64,000 bases of DNA from Pogonophryne albipinna (taxonomy: Eukaryota; Chordata; Actinopteri; Perciformes; Artedidraconidae): positions 31,439,562 to 31,503,561 of the forward strand of contig CM053252.1 in the NCBI GenBank assembly GCA_028583405.1, written 5' to 3'. Shown piece by piece: positions 19,824 through 32,699 of the stretch. The position numbers and the translations under genes are program-made. The notes under the pieces were generated by a model. It ran no database searches and was not told the origin of the DNA. It saw nothing but the letters and a program-made list of their open reading frames with translations. Numbering within the stretch: the first letter of the stretch is position 1; each line of letters opens with the position of its first letter.

Positions 19824-21560
19824 TTAAAATAAACAGGACAACAATAATCGACAGGTTTAACACACATAGCTTTATTGACATTTGTTTCTTGAAATCAGTG
19901 GTTTTATTTGACATGATGTTCCCAGAACTGGCAAAACAATTACAAGATTGGTGCAACAATGAATACTGTGGTAAAGAAACCGAACACAGAGACATTCTAT
20001 GATAATTCATACAGAAAATAAAGCTGAAAAACAAATTTGGCTAACATTGTCTCGGGAGGTTTAAATTAGGTTAAATATACAATGAAGAACTATAAAATAA
20101 AAAGAAATATGATATGGCATCACACAAACTGTACAGTGAGTATACTGATGCAGAATGAAGGAGAACAGGCATTGTAAATGTAAGGCAGATATGCAGAAAG
20201 ACATTTGAAGAAATGGCACTTTGATAGAAACTAACACAAAAAATGGCATTCAAGACATTTTTATTTAATAAACAAGTCTGAAAATGTTTTGCTTTTGGAA
20301 ACACTTCAGTTTTTATAATGAAGATTACAGCATCTTGCATTACAGCAAATACAAATGTGTTTTCATTAATTTTCTTGTTAATTTGAATTACATTCACCAA
20401 AGTATATATTCTTGTAATTATGACTTCTGTATATCTTAATGAGATATTCTCTTATTTAGGACATCCACATCTAAAAACTTGAGAAAAGGTCTAATTAATA
20501 GGATATTTTAATATAAGAGATTATATCTCATAGTAAAAGAGAAAAATATACTGTAAGCATAAAAAAAGAGATCAATTTTTCATTATTACAAGTTTCAAAT
20601 CACGTTATAAGGAAATATGTATTTTGTAATTTAATGTGATACAATTACAGAAGCCATAATTACAAGAATACGATCTCATGACGACAATATCTTTATTTTG
20701 TAATTAAAAGAAAAATATGGTATGATTATGAGATACAGAAAAGCAGCTTTGCATTATGAATGCAAAGATGCTTTAGAAGAACTACACCAAAAACTTGTAT
20801 GTTGCAAATTGGACCATAATGATGACTATGTATTCAGTATGGCAATGCAGCCATAAACATTCATAATGTAAAGAAATAGCCTGTAGTATTTTCAGTTGAA
20901 TAAGGTTTGTTTGGCCATTTAACATCTCTAACAACGGTAATTTCCCCTACTGCCAGTTGACGAGTTCACTCCTGTGTACTAAACCTTATAAACAGTCGAT
21001 TACATACTTTACACACAAATGTAGCATGTACACCATATTTAAATATCATAAGCCTAACTGGTGCTTCTAAGAGACATCAGCAAATAATGGACAATCTTTT
21101 GCAGTATAACAGCTCAGTGCACAAAAAAAGTTGCATTTATTGCTCCAGCGTTAACCAACGGAGTAAAACAAAATCCTCCCACAAGGTTCTCATCATGTGT
21201 ATTAAATATATTCTTTCTCTGTAAAAAGGGAACTAGCATAGTCGGATGAAAAAATGTGAAGCTTCTAGAAAAAATACTATTTTTCATGACTGAATTCACA
21301 TTTATATTTACATTTCTCAACTTTCACACCTAAATGAGGCCCATTTTCAGTGCAGCGTATGCCTACTGCACTCGAAAAAATGTGCACACATCCCCGGAAT
21401 CTTTGGTTCCATCAAAGCGAGCTTTTCCAACAGAGAATGTAAAAAGCAAAAGAGGAGGTCTAATGGACACTGATTGGTTATGTTGGGAAAAAGAGTACGA
21501 AAACGTTGAATTCAAGTGGCATACCATTTTAATAATCTGATTCTGATATGCTTTAAAAAA
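19824..21560. other. AT-rich intergenic or hmbs 3' UTR, no gene seen
   Basis: No coding frame is convincing. A 24-bp inverted repeat with one mismatch (20408-20431 against 20646-20669) encloses about 215 bp and may be a small element. Several TTTATT motifs could act as polyA signals for the minus-strand hmbs. Confidence 0.35.
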
Positions 21561-21565
21561 GGGAT

Positions 21566-21571
21566 TTTATT
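21566..21571 (-). terminator. Candidate polyadenylation signal of hmbs
   Basis: TTTATT on the plus strand reads AATAAA on the minus strand, about 355 bases after the hmbs stop codon. Further hexamers lie beyond it, so the choice is uncertain. Confidence 0.35.
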
Positions 21572-21926
21572 GTAAGGATATCAGCCAATGATGGTACTGT
21601 ATTGCTGAGGACGATGTTGGAAGGCCATTTTGTATTAAGGCGGGTTCTAAATGGCTCAGATGATGGTTCCATGAGGTATTCATGTAACAGGCTGGGACCC
21701 ATAGTGACTCTTAACAAGCTGATTATGACCAAACTATGCAGGACTTTGGTTCAAGTAGTGTTTCAAATCCTCAATATTTTCTTGATTTAGCTCACAAGGG
21801 GCAGCAAAGTTGTTCGTTTTCTCGCGCCAAGTCAAATGTGTAGGAATTCAAGATTTTACTTGGCTGTGACTGACTGCACTCCAGGACCCAATCTCCTCCA
21901 GAGCCTTGCCCTCCAGGGGGGCGGGA

Positions 21927-24900
21927 TTATCTGGCGTCGTTGAGCTGCCGGGCCACCGTCAGGATCTCCTTGGCTCCTTTGCTCAGCAGGAGGTTGGCGA
22001 GGTTGATCCCCAGCCGCTCAGCCCGGTCCTGGGCGCCTCCGCAGATCTTACTGGCTGTCACTCCCACACGCTGCACACGCTCGTCCACTTCCTCGTCCAC
22101 GCTCTGTCACACAAACAATACCAACAGAAGGTTTGCTATGTGGTATGGTGAAGGAAAAGTAAAAAAAACACTTCGCACAGTTTCTCCAGTCCTTTAGTGA
22201 GGTGTGTTCATTTACGCTGCTGAATTTTCTGGCTTAGTATAGCAGTATGAACCCAAAATAAGCAGGTTCTGCTATGACGACCACAATAACTTTTTCCTCA
22301 ATTTCTAAATCAAAGTCAGTCTCCTCGAGATGATCTTAACACTAATGGGCTTTTATGACACATTTTTGCTCTACATGCACAAAATTCCTGAAATGCCTTT
22401 GCTTTGTATTGAATATCATTTCCCAAGGTTAAAATATGCTTTGGGTTTGGTTCGAACCCATAATTATTACTCTTTGTGAAGTTGAACGATCAACGATGTG
22501 TTGTTTCTTACAGTTTCAGTGGTCATCGAGCTGTTACCTTGTCATCAGCAGCGATGCTTGTCTGCATGGTTTCCTTCAGACTGTCTGAGCCATCCAGGCT
22601 GTACACTGCCCCCGTCAGGTAGAGCTGCAACAACACAAAAACAGTTTGACCATCAACATCAGTCAACATTATTTTGCAGAATTACAGATCACGTTAGAAA
22701 AAACCTTGTTCGAGACTGGAACAATGATGTGAGTGGGGTATTCACTCACAATGAAGTGCTGGTGCTTAGATTCCACTATGTCAGACTTCTCACTGTGCAA
22801 TGATAGCATATGTAGGTTAGCATTAGCAGCTCTGTCTTAATCTTAATCCTTTAACAATGTATAGGCTAAAGACCTCAGTTAAAGTACTTCTCAAATTTTT
22901 TGCAAAGGAGATTGCTTGAGTAAATCATTATTTTAATGTCTGTGTCGAAGTATATTTTTCTATTGTATACAGTGACTATGTTAAAACAAATTAACAGTCT
23001 CATCTTCTTACATTTTACTTATCCTACTTATGATCCGAAAGCTAACTATTACAGCTCTAAACTGTAACTCTAATGTTTGTATCTTGTCTTGGGTTAGGGT
23101 ACATCTAGTGAAGATGACTTTGTACCTGGGACCACTTAGCTTTAGCCTTTTAGCATGATATCATGTATGTAGCAATGAATTCAGATTCAAGAACTTACAC
23201 AGGGTTTGCATCTAAAACAAGTCAGCTGGAAACATTAAAAATTGTTTCAATGATGACTAAGCATTGTTAGTTATAAATCTGCCAGCATTTCTGCTGTGAA
23301 TTGCGTGTGTGTGTGTTACATGAAGCTTGACAGGTATAGCAACAGTAACTAGCAGGGGGAGGGGCTTAGCAAATGACACATTTTATGCTATCCAAATGTG
23401 TTTCTAATAATAATAATGGATTACATTTTTTAATTAGAGCGCTTTTACAGGTGCTCAAAGCGCTTTACAATTACATATTAGACATGTAAATGTCAATACT
23501 GTGGACATTACCCACAGGAGCAAATGCGGGTAGAGTGTCTTGCCCAAGGCCTGATGCAGTGGCGGCCGAGGCCCCTTGATCTGATGATCAACGCTCTAAC
23601 CACTGCGCCAAAACCGTGTGTGCCTCTGCCTAGTGTTCTTACCTGAGAGTCCTTCACTTCAGTGTTTACTGCCACCGGAACACTGCACCCACCCTCCTAA
23701 AAACGACAGGTAAATTGAATATATGGGGATTGACATTTTCTTAATAGTTTTCAATGTTTGTGTGTGTGTTTATATGCGAGTGTGTGTTTGTGTACCAGGC
23801 ATCTGAGGAAAGCTCTCTCAGTGATGCAGCGCAGCACAGTTTCCGGGTGATGGAGGACCGACACCATCTCCAGGATGTCTAAGTCTCTGGCCCGAACCTC
23901 CACTGCCAGAGCCCCCTGACAACACAGACATGGATTATTCCCCTCAAGAACACATATGGATGCAGTTTGGCATTATTAGCTAGTGTTTCACTTTTTTGTT
24001 TATTTAATATTTATATTTTCCATGTTGTTCTTACCTGTCCAACAGCGTACATACAGTCTTCAGGCCCCAGGATCTAACGTGTACAAATCAGACAGTTTGA
24101 TTGTTAACCTTAAATGGGCAATCATATAAATATTTAGGAAAAATAAGTGACTGCTATTCTATACAATAAACGTATACTACACATTTATACACCATTTTAC
24201 TCCGTTATTACAACCATGTTACACCATTATCACATCCATATTATATCCATATCACACTGTTATTCAACCTATTTTACACTTTATTTGCACTTTTATTATT
24301 ATACCCATTTTACACAAAAATGCACCAATGTTACACATGGACACAGCCTGTCAAATGATTGTATCCCCCAAGATACATAAAGCATTAAAGGTGACATGTC
24401 ATGCTTCTCCGGTTATTACCCGTCCCCTTGTGTGTTATGAAGGTTTTTATGCATGTAAATGGTGTGCAGAGTCAAAACCCTCAAAGTACACCATGTAGCG
24501 AGTAAAACTCTAAAACAGAAAATACCTCCCCAAAACGCCTCGTTGGAGATACGTCACTGTCCATTTGATTCTTCCGGGTACATCATGATGTCATGTCGTC
24601 CCCGGAACGAAATGGACCAATCCGTGGAGCCGTTACGTTACGTCCGCGGAGCCGTTACGTTAAGCCCCCGCTGATTGGTCCAAATTGACCAATCCACGGA
24701 CTTCCTCACACACACACTCAGTGCAGGCAGCTCTGCTGATTTCTCCTCCCTGGCTGCAGGCTGATAACAGACAGTTGGGATCGCGGCGAAATTCTCTCTG
24801 CAGACCCATTCTCACAGCGTTTATCAACCTTTTTCTTACTCAATATCAAGCCACACTTATTGTTTTTACTTCGGCTGTGACTTTGTGTGTGCTCAGGGTG

Positions 24901-27900
24901 AGTTTGTCTGTGTTTCGCTGTGTATCGCTAAACAAGGAAATCACACCTCCACGGAGCTCAGCGCGACACACAACGTCCCGACTGGTCCCGACCAATCGGA
25001 GCACACTGGGCTCACAGGTAGGGGGGGGCAAGAGCTGCAGCGAGCCGTTTAGTGGAGAGAGTGAATACTGCTGAATACACATACTTTACAGAGATGCTGT
25101 ATGCGAAACCAATGTGATTTTGGAACATTGAACAATGTAAATCTATTCTAGTAGACCTCAACAATGGAATTATGATCAGTGGAAATGGCCATGACATGGG
25201 ACCTTTAAAGGGTGTAGCTCAGATGTGTTAACATTTAGTTACATGAGGTACTTATCTACGGAAGCTCTCTTCTCTTCTCCCAGACTCCATTGAAAAAACA
25301 GTAATTTTAACAATTAAGTGCAGTGGTGTGCCTTACAAATGTAACATCATCTCAATGGCCGCTGCCTTGATCAAGGTTAGTTTGTGTGTGTTTTTGTGCA
25401 ACTTTGGTCAATCGAAATGAACCAATTGAAACTCCAAAGTCACACAATAACACACCAATCGAGACAGGGGGAGATCAGAGACTCCTGTGTTCTGCAAGGT
25501 AGAACTACAGTTTTTGTCAATGGAGTCTGGTGGATTTGAAGACCGCAAATATAACGCCTTTAGCCCTTTATATCGGCAAGGAAATATGGGGAAACCATTC
25601 TAAATATAGCCTAAACGTGACTGATTTACATATTTTTAGATGTCTGAAATACCTTTACTCTTCACTGTTACTCCAAACTGGGGTGTTCTCACCACCATCT
25701 ACAGATCAGACCCTCATACAACCCAACAATACTTTGAAATGACAAATGGTGACCCAGAGAGACTTCACAGGGAGGGCTTGTGATGATCATGAAGTGTTAC
25801 CTGGCTGATGCGGTCATCCCAGCCCATCCTCCCGAGGCCGGCAGCAGCCAGGATGATGGCGGCGTAGTCCTCCTTCTCATCCAGCTTCTTCAGACGTGTG
25901 TTCAGGTTCCCACGCTGGAGAACAAGGTTAAGGACAACACTTCTGAGACTCACACTTAAGCTAAAGATGGGCAGAGTGTAGTAAATTCAATCCAATTCCC
26001 ATCTAATTCTCAGTGATCATCATGTTGTAACATTGCTTCCTAGAAAGGATACGATATCTTTGAACTCCAGGTGGGGGAACCTCTTCTTCAGCTGGGCGGC
26101 GCGGCGCAGGGAGCTGGTGCCGATCACACTACACAAACACACAGGATGAAGATGAGCTATCCATACTTCTGATATGAGTGAAATACACATGTAGTTGGAC
26201 TATACCTGCTGTCTGGCAGAGTGTCAAGAGTTTTGCCAACATGTTTGGGGTGTAGCACCACTGCATCATGGGGGTTTTCCCTCCTAAAATCAGCAGAAAG
26301 CACAGTGAATGGTTACAGCTGACAACCAGCACTACAAAGTATTATGTCCTATATTATTTGTGCTGAGGCACAGCTCCTATACCCAGTAAGGCTGGACAAT
26401 ATGGGAAAAATCAAGTATCACAATATTTCTGATCAATATCTTGATATTGTGATGATATTGTAGGGTTGACCATTAATGTTTTCCTAAATTGTTTACACAA
26501 TGAGATTTTTGATAGATGCCAGAGGGAGTTTCTCTCCCACACACTGATAATTAGAAAAAAAAAACCTTAGATAAATAATATGTAAATAATATGAATATAT
26601 TAAAAAGTATTCATAGAATGCAAAATAATTATAATCAAACATAGTAAAAAATATTAAAAATCAGTACCCATTTTAAAGCAGGGAGATAAAGATAATTAAA
26701 CGGTGTAAAAAGGTCAAATGTTTGATTATAATTTTCAAGATGAACACTCAAACTATTTTGCCTTGTGTGCACTGTAATAAATATGTGTTATATTGTTGTA
26801 CAATGTACATTTTTTTAAATTTATTTCATTCAAATGGAACAATACCAAATCCCCCCCGGAATAAATAGAGTCTTTGGGTTCTGATATAACAGAATTACTG
26901 CACACCACTGTGAGAGCACTTACTTGAGCACGGCCCCAATGGTGAATCCTGCAGGCAGCGTGGTGGGGAGGTCTTTCAGGGAGTGGACCACCAGGTCCAC
27001 CCTGTGGGACAGAGAGCAGGAACATTACATCATATATACAGGCTCTTTATGTCTCATGGTATAATACAGCCATTCAGTCCTGGGGATATTTAACATGTCA
27101 CAGCAGCTGCTACATCTGAGGCGGAGAGGAAATGAAAGAGAGCTGCTCTTATGGAGTCCTGAGAGGGGGTTGTGGATAGAAGAAAGTACCTTAATACAGC
27201 TGATTGCTGAGTTTTTTGGGAGATTTTATTGGCATAAACTGCTTCGAATTCATACTTGCTACTGGTACGATAATACTACTTTTCTTACTCAGTTTTAATG
27301 TTACAATTTAAAGAAGTGACTGTAGTTGCTGCATTGAAATCCAAAACACCGACAAGCCAAGGAAATCCAAGTTTCAGTGACATGGATAACCTATTGATTT
27401 AATTTAATCGTATATTGACGCCGATCATCGTGTAATTGTTTTCCTGACTGACAATAATATTTAGACTCCATTCAGTAAAAATAATACACGGTACTCTTAC
27501 TTTTTTTTTATCTGACTGGCAAGGACCTCAGAATGTGTATTAACTTCCAGTCCAATGACAGCGGATGTTTGACTCACAAAGGGGCGGGGCCATGACATAG
27601 ATGGGAAGGACCTGGATGGGTTACTCTCATGTATACCTGAAGCTTTCTATTGACACTAAGGCTGGAGCCACACAGAAACGGAAACGAAAACGAACCGAAT
27701 TCAATATCAAAAAAGTCTTCCATCCACACGCAATAGGCGCTGCGCCCCGCCAACGGTGCCCCCGCGCCCCCCCTGAAATTAAAGGTGTTTTTTTATTCTT
27801 TTTATTTATTTATTTGAAATCAAATTGCAACTAATCTATATCTACAGTCACTCTTCACATTGAACATGTGCTCTTTTATTAAATAAACTAAACGCTTTCA

Positions 27901-30900
27901 TTTTCAGTTATGAGTTTAGTGTTTTTGACCCTAAGAAACACTGATGCACTAATCAATAACAATAAGTGGCGCTGTACTTCCGCCACAAAATACACCAACA
28001 GCAGCGAAGAAGACTTCCCGAGCATGGTTACCATGGTTGCCCTTCTGTTTATTCTCCGCGGTGGATTTAGCAGCAGAGGTGGGGAGAGGCAGGGCTCTGG
28101 CTCTTTTCCTCCCTCCCCGAGGCAAGCGTGTGCTCCTGCTGTAAATCTCTCCGGTAGTCCACCAGCAGATGAAAAACACCCACCTCTCCGCCTCTTCCAA
28201 GGGACGAGGGAACCGTGCAGCAGAGTTTCCGTTAGAATTTTTTTCGCCGGTCAACATGTCCGTTAAAGTTGAAATGTTCCGGACAAAATTATAAAAGTGC
28301 CGGTCAAAGGTCTTCTTTGTTATTAATTGAGCTTTAAAACAAATGAATAACGACTCTATATAATAATATAAGAATGATATACGGAGTCTCTCTTGTCCTC
28401 CCCCTCTCCTGACAGCCCGTCAGTATTTTCGTTATCAGGAAATGATCGTATAGGGCGTAATCACGGAGCCGTTTGGCCCCCCAGAGCGTTGCGTCCGCAC
28501 ATCTACCCACCTTGGGACCCGTTATCGTTATCCGCATTTCCCTGTCGGCCTCGTGTGGCCGAACCGTCTATAACAGGGGTGCCCACACTTTTTTGGCTGG
28601 TGAGCTACTTTTGAAATGACCAGCTCACCGAGGTCTACCAACCAAAAATAAAATCCCAAATTGCAAGGGTTGCTGAATAACACGTTTTATTTATACATGG
28701 GATAACTACAATAGGGCTGCAACAAACGACTCATTTGATAATCGATTAATCTATCGATTAATGAAACGACTAATCGACTATTCAGACTATTACTGTATGC
28801 CTTGCACAATTTCTCAAACGCTCTTATTTAGCCATCAACTTTAGATTTAGCTTGAGGTTGTTTTAGGCATGTGGAAACTAACAATGAAGACAATAAAGAT
28901 GAATACTTGATTCAAAAATACATACATTATTAAATTAACTTAACAAATTGTGAACAAAACTAACATTGCTTTTTATTTAAATTAAATACATAATATTTCA
29001 CATCAAAAGAAACAACAATGTTTTAACAAATTGTATTAAATAATCTGATGACAGAACTGTAAACAGAATAGCTGAAACTTTAACAAAATTAAGAGTAACT
29101 CTTTTACCTCTAATCATTAACCCATGTTTGTATAATGTAGTTAACTCCGTGTGCTGCTGCTAGCATACATAACACCTGACGTGGAAACGTTACTCGTGGA
29201 TGGGGCTACAGAGCTACTAGAAAGACAGTGGAACCCGGTGCATTCCTCCGTCTGAATGTGGAGCACTTTTGCTAAAGATTAGATAAATTGCTCGTGTTAC
29301 CGCCCTTACATGCTAAACACTCTAGGCAAGGAGCATTGTCTACCTCAAGACGGGTAACATTTAACCACACCTTGGAGCGCTTCTCTCCGCCATCCCCGCC
29401 GTGTGTTACTGCATGTAGCAGCCGCGTGTGTGTAAACTGCCCCGCCCCCTCGCACACAGACGGGGAGAGAGAGATATCGTCTCGATTGGAAAGATCAAAA
29501 ATACACCGACCATAGACAAATTTAGTTTGTCTTTTTGCATGTTAGAAACGAGTTGGCGACACTAAGACTGCGAGATAATGTTTGTGTAGCAATAATACAT
29601 GACCTTTCTCTTTCTCAACTCGCTACTCGGAGGGAAGTCGCTGTCATATGCCTTGTGAACACTCCGATAATGCCTCTCCACGTTACCTTTCTTTGGCAGA
29701 GCGACGCTTGCTTTACAAATAAGGCAAATAACCTTAAATATTCTTCCTCCCATTCTGGGTGGAAGTGGTCGACGTACTGGGCACCTCTGGTCTATAAGAT
29801 AGAGAACTGTAGCGGATACGACCCGTTTCGTCACCGTGTGGCTAGGGCCCAAGTGTTTGTAACTGACGCTATGCTTTGTCTCAAGTGATCCCTGTCAGTG
29901 AGCTCTACCGCTCGGTGTTGGCTGGTGAAACAATGGTGTGCAGCCAGTGTGTGTCAGCCACAGATGACAGCGCTAACACTCACTCGTTCCTCTCCAGAGC
30001 ATTCTCCAACTCTTTGGTGAACAGACTCTTCTCGCCAATCTGCATTGAGAGAAAACACACAAACAGACAGGGATTTAGGGTGCATTGTTACCTGTTGCAT
30101 TGAAACATATACTACTACTATAAGCTAATCAAAATTGACCTTACATGTCATGTATGGTATGTAATCAAGCGTTAACACTATAGGGAAAAGCATTGTTTTC
30201 ATGCCCGGGTCAATTATGAGTTTATTTTGCTTCTATTACATGTCAACTAGTTTGTCTTTGTGTGTTTGTAGTCCTAAGAAATATCCAGTTAAAAAAAACG
30301 TTGAATCTAAAATGACAACGAGAATGAAACAATCATTTTTAACCATATTTACACATGTACTATATGTCATTTAAATATTGACTGCTTTAAGTCTGCATGT
30401 TTTGGGGATTATTTGAATAATATGTAAACTAGAAATTAGAATGTTCTGTGTGCTGATGTAAAGCCCCATGAAAAGCCTCACCTTTGATAAAGCTGTGTCC
30501 AGGATTTTGTCTCCTAACGTTGACATGCCAACTGGAACAGAGAAGACATTTGATTAACCAGATATAACTCGCAGAAACACCAGTACTATCTCATGAAACA
30601 CATGTCCACAGCAGGGTTTCCGTTAGCAGGTAATTATCGGACTAGGACCTGATATGCTGATATTTAAAACTCAGTTAATGGGAGTCATTTTTATATTGCT
30701 TCAGTTTATAATCGTAATAGATCGAAAAATTCAGATTCATTTTTCATTAAATTATTCCACAACAAACAACATAATTATTACATTCAAAGAAACTACTTGT
30801 TGTAGATAACGTACATTATTCAAAAGTTTAAATTAACTTTGAATAATAACACGGGAGAAACGGATCCTCTCTTTTCCCCTCTCCCTCCCTCCCTCTCTCT

Positions 30901-32360
30901 CCTAACAGCCCGTCAGTTTCTCATGCAGCGCTCTAAACAGTGGGCGGGGCTTCAGGTGATTATGCAGCAGCTGATCTGATCTCTCTCTCTCGCATCCGTT
31001 TACAACTTCACTCGCGTTTATGTCCATATCGATCAGATCCAGCTCTCCTGATCGGCCTTTATAGAGAGCACAGATCAAACTATTAAGAGTGAATATCGGC
31101 CGATAATGATCGGCAGCCAATCGATCGGAGCATCGGACATTTTGACCGGCAGGTTTTGAATTTAATAATGAAGCAGTTGTTGATCGCAGTTGTTGGAGTC
31201 AGCAGTCAATGATGACATAACACACTGTTAATACAGAGTGTGTCTTTTAAATCAAAATCAAATGTTTGTATTTATATAGCCCAATATCAAGAAACAACTA
31301 AGGCTTTATAGATCAACAAATATGAATGACAGTGTAAAAAGACAAGATACAATTACAACATATATTTAAATTACAGGTTAGAATGTAAAATACAAGAAAA
31401 GAGTAAAACATACCAACAAATAGGATACTGGAGGAATTTCTTGGGAAGCCTTAACCAGCCCTAACTATAATCCTAGTCTTTAATGTGAGGACGCTGTCTG
31501 CCTCCCTGATAGAAAGCTGGTTGCTGATTATGAGCTCTTTAAGGTAGGATTGAGACTGACCATTAAGAAGGGATGTGCTGGGACAGCCTGATGAAAGGGA
31601 ATTTCACTAATGGGCATACATTAGTTTAGGAGGCTGGATGAAGTAGTGAGCAAGATTAGCTGGGGACAAATCTTATTTGATCTCCACAGAGTCTTACGTC
31701 TTACATTCAAGCCAAATGTGCCCACACCTCTACAGGGTCATGTGATATAGAATAAAGGCTGGGTTTTTACCTATTTCCAGTTTAAGTTCAGGGTACAGCT
31801 CCTTCAGCTTCTCTGCCACGCTGTCAGTCTGGATGCGAGCCAACTGGGATAGAAGAACATGTTAGCTGATATAGTTCAAATAGCCATACACAGTGACAGT
31901 CAAATCATGTTATCTTAAAAAGACATTGTTGAGGCTGAGCTACATTATCTCTGCGGGAGGAGCTCCAGACTTCTTGCTCTGCTGTATCTTTACATCAGAT
32001 AACTCACATTTAACTGGCTTAGGCTCATGTTCAAACATTTAAATATACACTGATGCAAAAGCCCCTCTCTTTTTTAAATATATTTATAAAAAATAAGCAA
32101 TCAAAGTTAAGCTCTGGTTAATTAATGTAGAACTGTACCTGGCTCTTGCGGGTTCCAATCCGGAAGACACGACTAACCTTGCAATTTCCATCCTGCCGGG
32201 ACAAAAAAAGGAAGGTTTAAACTCACTGTCTGCCCAATTCCTTAAAGATACAATGGTCCAAACTCATTATCAACCTCGTCTAGAACTAGTTTTCTATGTA
32301 ATGCTGAAACATTTTCTCCGCCGGCCTCACCCTGATGTACTTGTAAGGTCCTTGCTCCAT
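21927..32360 (-). CDS. hmbs: Porphobilinogen deaminase (hydroxymethylbilane synthase)
   Basis: Fourteen coding exons on the minus strand, listed 5' to 3': 32331-32360, 32139-32192, 31771-31843, 30482-30531, 29984-30039, 26924-27001, 26206-26283, 26053-26128, 25801-25914, 24035-24073, 23796-23915, 23643-23696, 22538-22624, 21927-22103. They join to 1,086 nt, 361 residues, the same length as the human enzyme. It condenses four porphobilinogens into hydroxymethylbilane, the third step of cytosolic haem synthesis. Visible: [14 protein letters not shown] near residue 23, HSLKDLPT with the catalytic Asp (98), [18 protein letters not shown], and EGGCSVP with the dipyrromethane-cofactor Cys (260). 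All introns are GT-AG. The N-terminus [10 protein letters not shown] replaces the human housekeeping leader. No broken residue is seen. Confidence 0.96.
23420..23610 (-). mobile_element. tRNA-derived SINE in an hmbs intron
   Basis: Read on the minus strand, it begins TGGCGCAGTGGTTAGAGC, a tRNA-like A box. The middle has CCTTGGGCAAGACACTCTAC and it ends after AAGCGCTTT in an ATT-rich tail. The body matches the SINE at 37226-37452 (TTGGGCAAGACACT). It lies between hmbs exons 12 and 13. Confidence 0.7.
24385..25208. mobile_element. TTAA-flanked MITE (piggyBac-like), family C
   Basis: TTAA at 24385 plus AGGTGACATGTCATG at the left; CATGACATGGGACCT plus TTAA 25205-25208 at the right. These inverted repeats match at 13 of 15 positions. 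The element is 824 bp with no transposase frame, in the hmbs intron between exons 9 and 10. Its left part resembles 60782-60900. Confidence 0.82.
26370..26480. repeat. Dispersed repeat end in hmbs intron
   Basis: AAGGCTGGACAATATGGGAAAAATC followed by repeated ATCACAATAT/GATATTGTGA motifs looks like the terminal part of a common fish DNA transposon. No second end was found. Confidence 0.3.
27540..28330. repeat. GC-rich repeat-like segment in hmbs intron
   Basis: The segment contains AAGGCTGGAGCCACACAGAA at 27658 and a TTTCCGTTAG block near 28225 that recurs at about 30618, each followed within some 300 bp by ACAGCCCGTCAGT. It is probably transposon-derived. Element borders were not resolved. 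Confidence 0.35.
28574..29789 (-). mobile_element. hAT transposon with BED-finger remnant, in hmbs intron
   Basis: The left end is CAGGGGTGCCCACAC and the right end reads CTGGGCACCTCTG. The exact 8-bp duplication GTCTATAA flanks it at 28566-28573 and 29790-29797. On the minus strand between about 29590 and 29750 a frame reads like the N-terminal zinc finger of hAT transposases: CLIC, then [19 protein letters not shown] and [12 protein letters not shown], a C-x2-C...H-x4-H arrangement. The rest of the transposase is missing, so this is a deletion derivative of an autonomous element. Confidence 0.85.
29562..29755 (-). pseudogene. hAT transposase fragment (BED-type zinc finger)
   Basis: The readable fragment runs from [10 protein letters not shown] through the His pair to KRKVMYYC, then stops. 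It resembles the finger region of hAT/ZBED-type transposases and of host genes derived from them. The N-terminal 35 residues of the open frame belong partly to sequence outside the element, so there is no intact gene. Confidence 0.6.
30610..31160. repeat. Transposon-like segment in hmbs intron
   Basis: It begins CAGCAGGGTTTCCGTTAG and ends near ATTTTGACCGGCAGGTTTTG. The latter is similar to the reverse complement of GCCGGTCAACATGTCCG at 28247. Target duplication not found. Confidence 0.35.
31245..31760 (-). repeat. Possible retroposon fragment, minus strand
   Basis: On the minus strand it ends in TTGATATTGGGCTATATAAA, a tail shape common to fish non-LTR elements and similar to GTGCTATATAAATAAAG at 35526. 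No protein similarity was recognised in the body. Confidence 0.35.
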
Positions 32361-32560
32361 GCTTCTGTGTCCGTGCACTGTGGAGGCTATTGTGTGTTTG
32401 AGAGGCTGAGGCTGCCTGCTGTGTCTCGGTGAGGAGCTGAGGTCATATAGCCTCTTGTCTAGATACAGTGTTCTTTTTACCGGACACCCCCTCCTTCCCT
32501 CCCTCCCCTCCTACAGGACCTCCACCCCAGATATCTCTGGTTCCAAAAGATAAGTGCCGA
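32361..32560 (-). promoter_or_regulatory. Candidate hmbs promoter with GATA and CACCC motifs
   Basis: Upstream of the hmbs ATG are AGATA at 32461-32465, the palindromic AGATATCT at 32529-32536, CACCC-type runs at 32485-32492 and 32522-32528, and GCTGAGGTCA near 32436 resembling an NF-E2/MARE half site. The human erythroid HMBS promoter is known to use GATA-1, CACCC and NF-E2 sites. The match is by eye only. Confidence 0.3.
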
Positions 32561-32699
32561 TTCATTGAGTTCGTTATTAAAAGGCAGGGAGGGGCCGCTG
32601 AGGAGGGTTTGAATATGAGGTGTGGTCCCAGGGTTCTCGAGCAACTTGGGTTACAGACTTTTATTCTTGGCAAGGCATTATATTTTATCGATAAAAAAA

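Noticed and set aside
24147..24380. Repeated TTATTACACC-like motifs resembling an array
   Set aside because: Spacing and units are irregular; it is low-complexity AT-rich intron sequence, not a CRISPR or satellite array.
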